Made by a program: the position numbers and the translations under genes | Notes under the pieces: model-generated | Told to the model about the DNA's origin: nothing | What the model saw: the letters and a program-made list of their open reading frames with translations, nothing else | Database searches by the model: none | Assembly: GCA_002436765.1 (NCBI GenBank) | Contig: DJNI01000003.1 | Coordinates: forward strand, 1-22,999 | Direction of reading: 5' to 3' | Length of the DNA: 22,999 nucleotides | Source: Clostridiales bacterium UBA6468 | GTDB lineage: Bacteria > Bacillota > Clostridia > Oscillospirales > Oscillospiraceae | Part shown: in pieces, positions 1 through 6,756 of the stretch | Numbering within the stretch: the first letter of the stretch is position 1 | Layout: every line of letters begins with the position of its first letter

Positions 1-786
1 AAGACCACCATCGGCCGCGCCATCATCCGCATTCACCCCACTGCCGGGGGCAAGATCCTCTTCGACGGCAAGCAGATCAACGGGCGTATCTCCAAGTCCC
101 TTGACCGGGAGGTCACCCGGCGCATCCAGATGATCTTCCAGGACCCCATGTCCTCCCTGAACGAACGGGCGAAGGTGGATTATATCGTCAGCGAAGGACT
201 TTACGCCGGCGGACATCATCTGTCCGAAAGCGAGCGCCAGGCCAAGGTGGCAAGCGCCCTGTCCGACGTGGGTCTGCTGCCGGAATTTGCCAGCCGCTTC
301 CCCCATGAGTTTTCCGGCGGCCAGCGTCAGCGGATCGGCATCGCCCGGGCGCTGATCATGGAACCGGACTTCATCATCGCCGACGAGCCGATCTCTGCGC
401 TGGACGTTTCCATCCGCGCCCAGGTTCTGAACCTGCTGTCCAAGCTGCAAAAGGAGCGGAATCTGACCTATCTGTTCATCGCCCACGACCTGTCGGTGGT
501 TCGCTTCATCTGCGACCGCATCGCCGTCATTCACAAGGGCAAGATCGTGGAGCTGGCGGAGAGCGAGGAGCTGTTCGCCCATCCCCTGCACCCCTACACC
601 CGGGCGCTGCTGTCCGCCATTCCCCAGCCCGACCCCATTGCGGAGCGGCAGAAAAAGCTCATCGTCTACGACCCCGGCTGCCATCACTACAGCGAGACAA
701 ACCAGCCAAGCTGGTGCGAGATCGTCCCCGGCCACTTCGTTCTGGCAAGTGAGTCTGAGCTGGAAGAATACCGCAAACAGTTTTGA
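1..786 (+). CDS. Oligopeptide/dipeptide ABC transporter ATP-binding protein, 5'-truncated
   Basis: This is the ATPase subunit of an Opp/Dpp-type peptide importer; it would hydrolyse ATP on the cytoplasmic face to drive uptake of short peptides. The frame is open from base 1 and begins inside the Walker A loop (KTTIGR), so the N-terminal third is outside the window. Visible in order are the Q-loop (QMIFQDPMSSLN), the ABC signature (FSGGQRQRIGIARAL), Walker B with catalytic Glu (FIIADEPISALD), the H-loop (LFIAHDLSVV) and the family tail HPYTRALLSAIPQPDP that marks the OppD/OppF/DppD/DppF group. The invariant order and the pairing with a muropeptide-degrading gene set downstream suggest import of cell-wall peptides, as with ykfD/dpp of Bacillus; that substrate is inferred. 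Whether it is the D-type or F-type subunit cannot be settled without the upstream genes. Confidence 0.93.
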   Translation, partial: KTTIGRAIIRIHPTAGGKILFDGKQINGRISKSLDREVTRRIQMIFQDPMSSLNERAKVDYIVSEGLYAGGHHLSESERQAKVASALSDVGLLPEFASRFPHEFSGGQRQRIGIARALIMEPDFIIADEPISALDVSIRAQVLNLLSKLQKERNLTYLFIAHDLSVVRFICDRIAVIHKGKIVELAESEELFAHPLHPYTRALLSAIPQPDPIAERQKKLIVYDPGCHHYSETNQPSWCEIVPGHFVLASESELEEYRKQF

Positions 787-788
787 TA

Positions 789-822
789 CCCTACGCAGAA
801 CACAGCCGTGTTCTGCGTAGGG
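789..822. repeat. Perfect 15-bp palindrome, left flank of intergenic element
   Basis: Arms 789-803 and 808-822 pair perfectly around a 4-base loop (AGCC), three bases after the ATPase stop codon. The inner arm GCAGAACAC recurs in the hairpin at 1022-1047. No T-tract follows (next bases GGCGTCAAT), so it is a poor intrinsic terminator in the + direction, although it could slow polymerase or protect the 3' end of the upstream mRNA. Confidence 0.75.
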
Positions 823-830
823 GCGTCAAT

Positions 831-1017
831 AAAGCCTCGCAGAGTTTGCCGCCCGCAGGCGGCAAATAAAATTAAATTATTTTCTGTCAGGGCGTATACC
901 TGACAGAAAATACCTTACAGGCTGCAAGTGTGCGAGTTGGCCGCCGTAGGCGGCCAAGGAGTGCGCGCAGCAGACTGCAATCCCTTTGTTTCCAAAGGCC
1001 ATCGGCCTTTGGAAACA
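831..1017 (+). repeat. Modular palindromic intergenic repeat element, copy 1 (with extra segment)
   Basis: The 28 bases 831-858 are identical to the reverse complement of 15195-15222, and the 20 bases 970-989 are identical to the reverse complement of 15179-15198. In the second copy these two blocks are contiguous and share GCAG; here they are separated by about 115 bases (859-973) that end in a second GCAG. The element contains hairpins at 845-866 (9-bp stem), 878-912 (14-bp stem, loop GCGTATA), 937-957 (9-bp stem) and 987-1017 (14-bp stem, loop ATC). The hairpins at 845-866 and 937-957 resemble each other (GCCGCC...GGCGGC), hinting at internal duplication. No open reading frame here looks real. 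Function unknown. Confidence 0.8.
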
Positions 1018-1021
1018 GTTA

Positions 1022-1047
1022 AAGCAGAACACGAGTGTGTTCTGCTT
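1022..1047. repeat. 11-bp palindrome, right flank of intergenic element
   Basis: Arms 1022-1032 and 1037-1047 pair perfectly around GAGT. The arm core GCAGAACAC is the same as in the hairpin at 789-822, so the element copy at this locus is bracketed by two related palindromes. It ends 17 bases before the ribosome binding site of the next gene. Confidence 0.7.
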
Positions 1048-1076
1048 GCGCCATATTTCTTTTCGAGGTGCCTGCC

Positions 1077-1991
1077 ATGATCGATCCCAAGCCCCTTTTC
1101 CCCGGCGCCAGAGTGGCGCTGGTCGCCCCTGCCTCCGCCGTGCCGGAGGACAAACTCCCGGGCGCTCTTGCCCTTGTGCGTCAGCTGGGCATGGAGCCGG
1201 TGCTGTACCCCTCCTGCTATTTTGCCAACCGGGACGGCTATCTTGCCGCGACGGACGCCCAGCGGGCGGAGGACATCAACCGCGCTTTTGCAGACGAAAC
1301 CATCGACGGCGTGTGGTGCATCCGCGGCGGCTACGGCGGCCACCGCATTCTCCCCCTGCTGGACGCGGACGCTATCCGGAAGAATCCCAAGTGGTTCGGC
1401 GGCTACTCCGACGTCACCGCCCTGCACCTGTTTCTGAATCAGGTCTGCGGTCTCGCCACCTTCCACTGCACCATGCCCTCTACCGAGCCGCACCCGGACG
1501 CATACACCCTCGGATATCTGAAAAAAGCCCTGTTCGGCGGTCTGAACGGCGTACTTTCCAATCCCGAAAGCCAGAGCATCCGCACGTTGGTTCCGGGTAA
1601 AGCGGAAGGCATTCTCTGCGGCGGCAATCTGTCCCTGCTGGCGGCGTCCCTGGGCACGCCCTGGGAAGTCGATACCAAAGGCAAAATCCTGTTTCTGGAG
1701 GACATCGGGGAAAAGACCTACCGTCTGGACAGTATGCTCACCCAGCTGCGCAACGCCGGGAAGTTCCGGGACTGCGCCGGTATCCTTCTGGGCGCGTGGA
1801 CGGACTGCGTGCCGGAAATGCCGGAGCGCACCCTGACGATGGACGAGATCTTCACCCAGCTCATCGTCCCCGCCGGAAAGCCCGCCGTCATGGACTTGGC
1901 CTGCGGCCACTGCGCCACCACCATGGCTCTGCCCATGGGCCGCATGTGCCGTCTGGACGCGGACGCGGGCAGCGTCACATTGGAGGCGTGA
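1077..1991 (+). CDS. LD-carboxypeptidase, peptidase family S66 (LdcA/YkfA-like)
   Basis: Predicted cytosolic serine peptidase that removes the terminal D-Ala from murein tetrapeptides (L,D-bond) during cell-wall recycling; some family members (MccF) instead hydrolyse microcin C-type amides. The S66 triad is visible: nucleophile Ser111 in GGYSDVTALH, Glu208 in FLEDIGEKTYRLDSML and His278 in ACGHCATTMALPMG. The 304-residue length is normal for the family and there is no signal peptide. I chose ATG 1077 (MIDPKPLFPG) because GAGGTG lies about 6 bases upstream and family proteins start just before the PGARVALVAPAS strand; an in-frame upstream ATG at 1035 falls inside the 1022-1047 hairpin. The next gene starts 2 bases after the stop. 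Context with NlpC/P60 and DppA genes favours the muropeptide role. Confidence 0.93.
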   Translation: MIDPKPLFPGARVALVAPASAVPEDKLPGALALVRQLGMEPVLYPSCYFANRDGYLAATDAQRAEDINRAFADETIDGVWCIRGGYGGHRILPLLDADAIRKNPKWFGGYSDVTALHLFLNQVCGLATFHCTMPSTEPHPDAYTLGYLKKALFGGLNGVLSNPESQSIRTLVPGKAEGILCGGNLSLLAASLGTPWEVDTKGKILFLEDIGEKTYRLDSMLTQLRNAGKFRDCAGILLGAWTDCVPEMPERTLTMDEIFTQLIVPAGKPAVMDLACGHCATTMALPMGRMCRLDADAGSVTLEA

Positions 1992-1993
1992 CC

Positions 1994-2797
1994 ATGAAGG
2001 ATCTGGCTTCCCGGCTGAGCGCCGTCATGGACGCGTTTCCCGCCAAGACTGCGCTGTACTGCGTGGACTTGACCACCGGCACCCCCATCGCCGCCATTCG
2101 GGAGAACACCCGGGTGGTTTCCGCCTCCACCATCAAGGTACCGATTTTATGCTGCGCCCTGCAGGACGTGATGGACGGGAAGCTGTCTCTTGACCAGCAT
2201 CTCGCCATTGCCCCGGCAGATTTTTGCAGCGACACCGAGGTTTTTGAACCCGGCTACCGGCAGGACGGCGCTTCTCTCTGGGAAATGCTGTACTGGATGA
2301 TCGTTTCCAGCGACAATACCGCTACCAATACCATTATTTCCCTGCTGGGCCATGACCACGTCAACCAATATTGCCGGACAATCGGCCTGACCCAGACCTC
2401 TCTCCAGCGGAAAATGCTGGACTTTCAGGCCATCGCCGAGGGGCGGAACAACTACACCTCCCCCGCCGACCTGTACCGGGTGTTTTCCCTGCTGTACCAC
2501 GGAGAAATCCTGAACAAGCCCCTGCGGGAGGTCGCCTTCGACTTTCTTTCCCGCTGCCGCAGCACCGACGCATTGCAGCGATACATCCCCGACGCCGTGA
2601 CCGTACTCCACAAGCCCGGCGGGCTGGATCACCTGAACCACGACGCGGGCATTTTCCTGACGGAGGATCGCCCCTATTATCTGGGCATTTTCACCTGGGA
2701 CGGCCCCGCCCTGGACGGTCAGCCCCAGCAAAACCGGCTCATCGGGCAGCTGTCCCGGATGATCTACGACGCCATGAAGGGAGAAAGCGAAAAATGA
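1994..2797 (+). CDS. Class A beta-lactamase-like serine hydrolase (Beta-lactamase2 family)
   Basis: A 267-residue serine hydrolase with the penicillin-recognising fold. Motifs in order: Ser45-Thr-Ile-Lys48 (SxxK), Ser106-Asp-Asn108 (SDN), Glu149 in AIAEGRNNYTSPADL at the position of the class A general base, and Lys207-Pro-Gly (in place of KTG). There is no signal peptide or lipobox, so it is predicted cytosolic, unlike secreted resistance beta-lactamases. ATG 1994 has GGAGG 7 bases upstream, overlapping the end of the S66 gene, and its stop overlaps the next start (ATGA), so the three genes are translationally coupled. The coupling suggests an amidase or D-amino-acid carboxypeptidase acting on imported muropeptides rather than antibiotic resistance; the true substrate is unknown. 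Confidence 0.85.
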   Translation: MKDLASRLSAVMDAFPAKTALYCVDLTTGTPIAAIRENTRVVSASTIKVPILCCALQDVMDGKLSLDQHLAIAPADFCSDTEVFEPGYRQDGASLWEMLYWMIVSSDNTATNTIISLLGHDHVNQYCRTIGLTQTSLQRKMLDFQAIAEGRNNYTSPADLYRVFSLLYHGEILNKPLREVAFDFLSRCRSTDALQRYIPDAVTVLHKPGGLDHLNHDAGIFLTEDRPYYLGIFTWDGPALDGQPQQNRLIGQLSRMIYDAMKGESEK

Positions 2798-3612
2798 AAG
2801 CCATTGTAAACGTCCCCATCTGCGCCCTGCTGGCCGCCCCCACCCGGGAAAGCACGCTGGAAGACGAGGCGCTGTACGGCATGGTGGTGGACATTCTGGA
2901 AGAGCCTGCCCCCGGCTGGTACCGCGTCCGCACCCACTACCGCTATGAAGGTATCATCTCCGCCGATGATCTGATCGTCGGCGACGAAGCCGCCGACGCT
3001 TGGGCGGCGCTGCCCAAGAAAATCGTCCGCAATAAGAATTTCTGCGACGTTCTCTCCGCCCCCAAGGTTCAGGGGTGGATCATGGCCACCCTTCCCCGGG
3101 GCGGCATTCTCTCCCCGGTGGGTCAGCCGGAAAAGGGCTGGCAGCAGGTACGTCTGGCGGATGGCCGGACGGGCTACGTGCCGGAAAGCATCCTCGGCGA
3201 GTACCACACCGCGCCTCTTTCTCAGGACGAGGAAACCCTTCGTCAGGCGCTGGTGGACGCCGCCATGCTTTATCGCGGCACCCATTACCGCTGGGGCGGC
3301 AAGTCCCCCATGGGCATTGACTGCTCCGGTCTGGTGTCCATGGCCTACATGCTCTGCGGCATTCTTATTTACCGGGACGCCCATATTATGGAGGACTTCC
3401 CCATCCACGAAATTTCTCTGGAAAATATGAAACCCGGCGATCTGCTGTTCTTCCCCGGCCACGTTGCCATGTATATTGGCCAGGGCCGCTACTGCCACAG
3501 CACCGGGCGCAGCGGGGACAACGGCTTCGCCCTCAATTCCCTGAACCCTGATGACCCAGACTACCGGGCAGACCTGAAAGCCGCCATCACCCAGGTTGGC
3601 TCCTATTTTTAA
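2794..3612 (+). CDS. SH3-domain NlpC/P60 endopeptidase (YkfC-like gamma-D-glutamyl-L-amino-acid endopeptidase)
   Basis: Cysteine peptidase of 272 residues expected to cut the gamma-D-Glu to diamino-acid bond of free muropeptides in the cytoplasm. Two bacterial SH3-type domains occupy about residues 1-62 and 75-138, followed by NlpC/P60 from about 145. The catalytic Cys177 (MGIDCSGLVSMAY), His223 (FFPGHVAMYIG) and third polar residue His235 (YCHSTG) are present. There is no signal peptide, which fits the Bacillus YkfC recycling enzyme rather than secreted autolysins. The start overlaps the preceding stop by 4 bases and is preceded by an A/G-rich ribosome binding site (AAGGGAGAAAG). It sits between the serine hydrolase and the D-aminopeptidase. 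The epimerase gene ykfB that accompanies this family in Bacillus is not found in the window. Confidence 0.92.
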   Translation: MKAIVNVPICALLAAPTRESTLEDEALYGMVVDILEEPAPGWYRVRTHYRYEGIISADDLIVGDEAADAWAALPKKIVRNKNFCDVLSAPKVQGWIMATLPRGGILSPVGQPEKGWQQVRLADGRTGYVPESILGEYHTAPLSQDEETLRQALVDAAMLYRGTHYRWGGKSPMGIDCSGLVSMAYMLCGILIYRDAHIMEDFPIHEISLENMKPGDLLFFPGHVAMYIGQGRYCHSTGRSGDNGFALNSLNPDDPDYRADLKAAITQVGSYF

Positions 3613-3631
3613 GGAAAGTGAGAAAAAAGCC

Positions 3632-4441
3632 ATGAAAGTATTTTTAAGCGCCGATATGGAAGGCACCTGCGGCATCGTCTCCTGGCCGGAGACGGAGCGC
3701 GCCACCCCCTTTGACTACAGCCCCGCCCAGAAGCAGATGACCCGGGAGGTCGCCGCCGCCTGTCAGGGCGCCCTTTCCGCCGGGGCGGCGGAGGTTCTGG
3801 TAAAGGACGCCCACGACTCCGCCCGGAACATCGACCCCGCCGGTCTTCCCCGGGACATTCGCATGAACCGCAGTTGGTCCGGCGATCCCTTAAGCATGAT
3901 GAGCGGTCTGAATCAGGAGAAATTCGACGCCGTGTTCTTCACCGGCTACCACGCCTGGGCAGGCAGCCCCGGCAATCCCCTGAGCCACACCATGAACGGC
4001 CGGAACAACCACGTTTTCCTCAACGGCACCCTGTGCAGTGAATTTCTGATCAATTCCTACACCGCCGGATACTACGGCGTCCCCGTGGCGCTGCTCACCG
4101 GCGACAAGGCGCTGTGCGACTTTGCCAAAACCCTGATCCCCGCCATCACCACCGTACCCGTGAACGAAGGCCGGGGCGGCGGCGTCACCTCCCTGCACCC
4201 CGACGAGGCGGTGGAGCGCATCGAGGCGGCGGCGAAGGAAGCGGTCGCCAGGGCGGCGCAGTGCGTCGTCCCCATGCCGGAGCATTTCCACATGGAGATC
4301 GATTTCGTCAAGCACCATGTGGCCTACTCCAAGAGCTTCTACCCCGGCGCGACGTTGAAGGACGACAAATTCGTCTGCTTCGATTCCGACGACTGGTACG
4401 AGATCCTGCGCTTCTGCCACTTCGTTCTCAGCGACGGCTGA
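3632..4441 (+). CDS. dppA: D-aminopeptidase, DppA family (M55)
   Basis: Zinc-dependent D-aminopeptidase (269 residues; the Bacillus enzyme is about the same length) that releases N-terminal D-amino acids such as D-Ala from short peptides. Likely metal ligands are visible: Asp8 and Glu10 in SADMEGTCG, His61 in KDAHDSARN, His107 in TGYHAWAG and Glu137 in NGTLCSEFLIN, in the order known for DppA. I start at ATG 3632 because the MKVFLSADMEG strand is the canonical N terminus; the ribosome binding site AAGGAAAG is somewhat distant. It lies 19 bases after the NlpC/P60 stop and is the last gene before a hairpin terminator, closing the muropeptide operon. The released D-amino acids could re-enter wall synthesis or be catabolised. 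Confidence 0.93.
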   Translation: MKVFLSADMEGTCGIVSWPETERATPFDYSPAQKQMTREVAAACQGALSAGAAEVLVKDAHDSARNIDPAGLPRDIRMNRSWSGDPLSMMSGLNQEKFDAVFFTGYHAWAGSPGNPLSHTMNGRNNHVFLNGTLCSEFLINSYTAGYYGVPVALLTGDKALCDFAKTLIPAITTVPVNEGRGGGVTSLHPDEAVERIEAAAKEAVARAAQCVVPMPEHFHMEIDFVKHHVAYSKSFYPGATLKDDKFVCFDSDDWYEILRFCHFVLSDG

Positions 4442-4454
4442 TTTAAGAAAATCC

Positions 4455-4483
4455 CAAAAGCACGGCCAAAGGTCGTGCTTTTG
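4455..4483 (+). terminator. Hairpin terminator after dppA
   Basis: Thirteen-pair stem (4455-4467 with 4471-4483, one G-T pair) around an AAA loop; the T-run is within the 3' arm (CTTTTG) with few further Ts. It sits 14 bases after the dppA stop and just before a new promoter. Confidence 0.6.
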
Positions 4484-4485
4484 CC

Positions 4486-4513
4486 TTGCAAATTGCATTT
4501 TTTGTGCTATAGT
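4486..4513 (+). promoter_or_regulatory. Sigma-A promoter for the M42 peptidase gene
   Basis: -35 TTGCAA at 4486-4491, 16-base spacer, -10 TATAGT at 4508-4513 with an extended TGC directly before it. The start codon at 4537 is 23 bases downstream, leaving a very short leader with an AAGGAG ribosome binding site. Confidence 0.7.
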
Positions 4514-4536
4514 AAGAGAAAAAAGGAGAAAGACAG

Positions 4537-5574
4537 ATGAGCAAAGAATTCCTTTACACCCTGCTTGACAGCATGTCCGTTTCCGGCCATGAAATTCCGC
4601 TGCAAAAGAAGGTCATCGCCGAGATGACCCCCCATTGCGACAAGATCATCACGGATTACACCGGCAACGTCGTCTGCGTGCTGAACCCCGACGCGCCCTT
4701 CAAGGTGATGCTGGCCGCCCATATCGACGAGATCGGTCTGATCGTCACCCACATTCAGCCCGACGGCCTGCTCCGGGTGTCCAAGTCCGGCGGCATTTTC
4801 CCCGGCGTTTATCCCGGCCATCAGGTGGCCGTCCACGGCTATGCCCGGACCGTCTACGGCGCGGTCGTCCGCAGTAAGGACATGGACAAGGCCGACCTGA
4901 AGGTGGACGAGCTGTACATCGACATCGGCGCGAAGGACGCCGCCGACGCCCGGAAATACGTCCAGGAGGGCGACCCCGTCCATATGAACACCTACCATCA
5001 GGAAATGCTCAACGGCTTCCTCTCCGCCCGGGGCATTGACGACCGGGGCTGCGCTTACATCATTCTGGAAGCTCTGAAACGGGCAAAGGCCATGGGCTGC
5101 TCCGTAGGCGTTTACGCCGCCACCACCGTGGGCGAGGAGACCACCGGCCGGGGCTCCTACTGGGTCGGCTCTGTCATCCGTCCCGACGTTGCCATCGTCA
5201 CCGACGTGACCTTCGCCTCCGATTATCCCGGCGTGGACGCCAAGGCGTCCGGCGAGGTGAAGCTGGGCTGCGGCGGCGTACTGTGCAACAGCTCCATCGG
5301 CAGCCGGAAGGTCAACGACCTAATGAAAGCCGTGGCAAGGGAGCATAACATTCCCTACCAGATCGAGTCCTATATGGGCAGAACCTACACCGACGCGGAC
5401 AATCTCCACGTCACCGGCACCGGCGTGGTCACGGCGCTGCTGTCCCTGCCTCTGCGGTACATGCACTGCCCCTGCGAGGTGTGCCACATGGACGACATTG
5501 AAAACTGCATCGAGCTGCTGGCGCAGTTCCTGTGCCGCATCGATGAGCATATCGACCTCGACCCCTTTCACTGA
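4537..5574 (+). CDS. M42 family metallopeptidase (aminopeptidase)
   Basis: Cytosolic di-metal aminopeptidase of the M42 family (TET/glutamyl-aminopeptidase group; often mislabelled endoglucanase), which trims free peptides from the N terminus. The 345 residues hold the metal and catalytic motifs in order: His62/Asp64 in AAHIDEIGLIV, bridging Asp168 in GIDDRGCAY, the catalytic Glu pair at 200-201 in TVGEETTGRGS, Asp223 in VTDVTFASDYPG and a C-terminal His in EVCHMDDIEN. Family members form dodecameric tetrahedra; whether this one does cannot be seen. It has its own promoter and an AAGGAG site. Its position after the muropeptide operon suits general peptide turnover. The FMN enzyme gene follows 36 bases on with no terminator, so the two are probably co-transcribed. 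Confidence 0.93.
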   Translation: MSKEFLYTLLDSMSVSGHEIPLQKKVIAEMTPHCDKIITDYTGNVVCVLNPDAPFKVMLAAHIDEIGLIVTHIQPDGLLRVSKSGGIFPGVYPGHQVAVHGYARTVYGAVVRSKDMDKADLKVDELYIDIGAKDAADARKYVQEGDPVHMNTYHQEMLNGFLSARGIDDRGCAYIILEALKRAKAMGCSVGVYAATTVGEETTGRGSYWVGSVIRPDVAIVTDVTFASDYPGVDAKASGEVKLGCGGVLCNSSIGSRKVNDLMKAVAREHNIPYQIESYMGRTYTDADNLHVTGTGVVTALLSLPLRYMHCPCEVCHMDDIENCIELLAQFLCRIDEHIDLDPFH

Positions 5575-5610
5575 TCTATCCTATTAAAATCAATCAGGGA
5601 GGAAACCATC

Positions 5611-6633
5611 ATGACTTATCAGGAAGTTCTTGAAAACGCACGGGCGGTTCTCAGCAAAAACTGCAAGGCCTGCCCCGTCTGCAACGGCAAAGCCTGCGGC
5701 AACCACATTCCCGGCCCCGGTGCCAAGGGCGTGGGCGACACCGCCATCCGCAACTACGAAAAGTGGCAGGAAATCCGCGTCAACATGGACACCATTCACC
5801 CCTATGTGACGCCGGACACCTCTCTGAATCTGTTCGGCAAAACCTTCCGCTATCCCTTCTTCGCCGGCCCCGTGGGCGCGGTCACTCTCCACTACAGCGA
5901 CAAATATGACGATACCGCCTACAACAACATCCTCGTAAAAGCCTGCGCCGCGGGTGGCATTGCCGCCTTCACCGGCGACGGCCTGAACGGCGAGGTTATG
6001 AAGGTCGCCTGCAAGGCCATCGCCGCCTCCGGCGGCACCGCCATCCCCACGGTGAAGCCCTGGAATCTGGAGACGATTCAGGAAAAGCTGGGCTACTGCC
6101 AGGAATCCGGCTGCTTTGCCGTGGCCATGGACATTGACGCGGCGGGTCTGCCCTTCCTGAAAAATATGAACCCCCCGGCGGGCAGCAAGACCGTGGAGCA
6201 GCTGGCCGAGATCGCCGGAATGGTCGGAAAGCCCTTCATCGTCAAGGGCATCATGACAGTGGCGGGGGCACTGAAAGCCAAAGAGGCCGGAGCTTCCGCC
6301 ATCGTGGTCAGCAACCACGGCGGCCGTGTTCTGGATCAATGCGCCGCCACCGCCGAAGTCCTGGCGGACATTGTGGACGCCATGAAGGGCAGCGGCGTGA
6401 AGATTTTCGTGGACGGCGGCATCCGCAGCGGCGTGGACGTCTTCAAGGCGCTGGCGCTGGGTGCCGACGCGGTGCTTATCTGCCGTCCCTTCGTCCCCAT
6501 GGTCTACGGCGGCGCGGAAGAGGGCGTGAAGCTTTACATCGAGAAGATCGGCGCGGAGCTGAGCGACACCATGGCCATGTGCGGCGCTGAAAATCTGGCA
6601 TCCATCAATCGGGATATGGTGCTTGTAAAGTAA
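5611..6633 (+). CDS. FMN-dependent alpha-hydroxy-acid oxidising protein (lactate oxidase/dehydrogenase-like)
   Basis: TIM-barrel flavoprotein (340 residues) of the alpha-hydroxy-acid dehydrogenase family that oxidises 2-hydroxy acids such as lactate. Catalytic His236 and Arg239 are in VVSNHGGRVLDQ, Lys212 in FIVKGIMTVAG, and the phosphate-binding segments are VDGGIRSGVDVFKALALGADAV and the following CRPF. Unusually the N terminus has four clustered cysteines (Cys18, Cys21, Cys24, Cys29) in a CxxCxxCxxxxC arrangement, absent from classical lactate oxidases, which could hold a metal or Fe-S centre. A strong GGGAGG ribosome binding site precedes ATG 5611. In an anaerobe, electron transfer to a partner other than oxygen is expected. 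The substrate cannot be read from sequence; isopentenyl-isomerase type 2 is a more remote relative. Confidence 0.88.
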   Translation: MTYQEVLENARAVLSKNCKACPVCNGKACGNHIPGPGAKGVGDTAIRNYEKWQEIRVNMDTIHPYVTPDTSLNLFGKTFRYPFFAGPVGAVTLHYSDKYDDTAYNNILVKACAAGGIAAFTGDGLNGEVMKVACKAIAASGGTAIPTVKPWNLETIQEKLGYCQESGCFAVAMDIDAAGLPFLKNMNPPAGSKTVEQLAEIAGMVGKPFIVKGIMTVAGALKAKEAGASAIVVSNHGGRVLDQCAATAEVLADIVDAMKGSGVKIFVDGGIRSGVDVFKALALGADAVLICRPFVPMVYGGAEEGVKLYIEKIGAELSDTMAMCGAENLASINRDMVLVK

Positions 6634-6650
6634 TATCGGCCGCTTTCCCT

Positions 6651-6687
6651 ATCCCGGATACCCCAAAACGGTATCCGGGATGTTTTT
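6651..6687 (+). terminator. Rho-independent terminator after the FMN enzyme gene
   Basis: Perfect 12-bp stem (6651-6662 with 6670-6681), 7-base loop, then GTTTTT. It closes the M42/FMN enzyme unit. Confidence 0.85.
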
Positions 6688-6719
6688 CGCCGGATGCCCT
6701 TTCTTTTTTGGAAAATCTA

Positions 6720-6728
6720 TGGTAAAAT
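6720..6728 (+). promoter_or_regulatory. Extended -10 promoter element for the CDF gene
   Basis: TAAAAT at 6723-6728 preceded by TGG gives an extended -10; the expected -35 position (TTTCTT, 6700-6705) is weak. It lies between the terminator and the CDF ribosome binding site. Confidence 0.45.
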
Positions 6729-6756
6729 GTACAGACTTTCTGTAGGAGGCCGGATT

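Noticed and set aside
789..822. The palindrome after the ATPase gene as a CRISPR or intrinsic terminator
   Set aside because: No regularly spaced repeats or spacers occur, and no T-tract follows the stem, so neither label is supported.
915..1910. 331-codon minus-strand ORF opposite the S66 peptidase gene
   Set aside because: It shadows a gene with an intact catalytic triad and ribosome binding site; the long open frame is a by-product of high GC third positions.
2371..2793. N-terminal extension of the NlpC/P60 frame
   Set aside because: The upstream 141 codons are an out-of-frame reading of the serine hydrolase gene; the SH3 domain and ATGA overlap fix the start at 2794.
1994..2797. Antibiotic-resistance beta-lactamase
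   Set aside because: It lacks a signal peptide and the KTG motif is KPG; its translational coupling to muropeptide enzymes makes a housekeeping role more likely.
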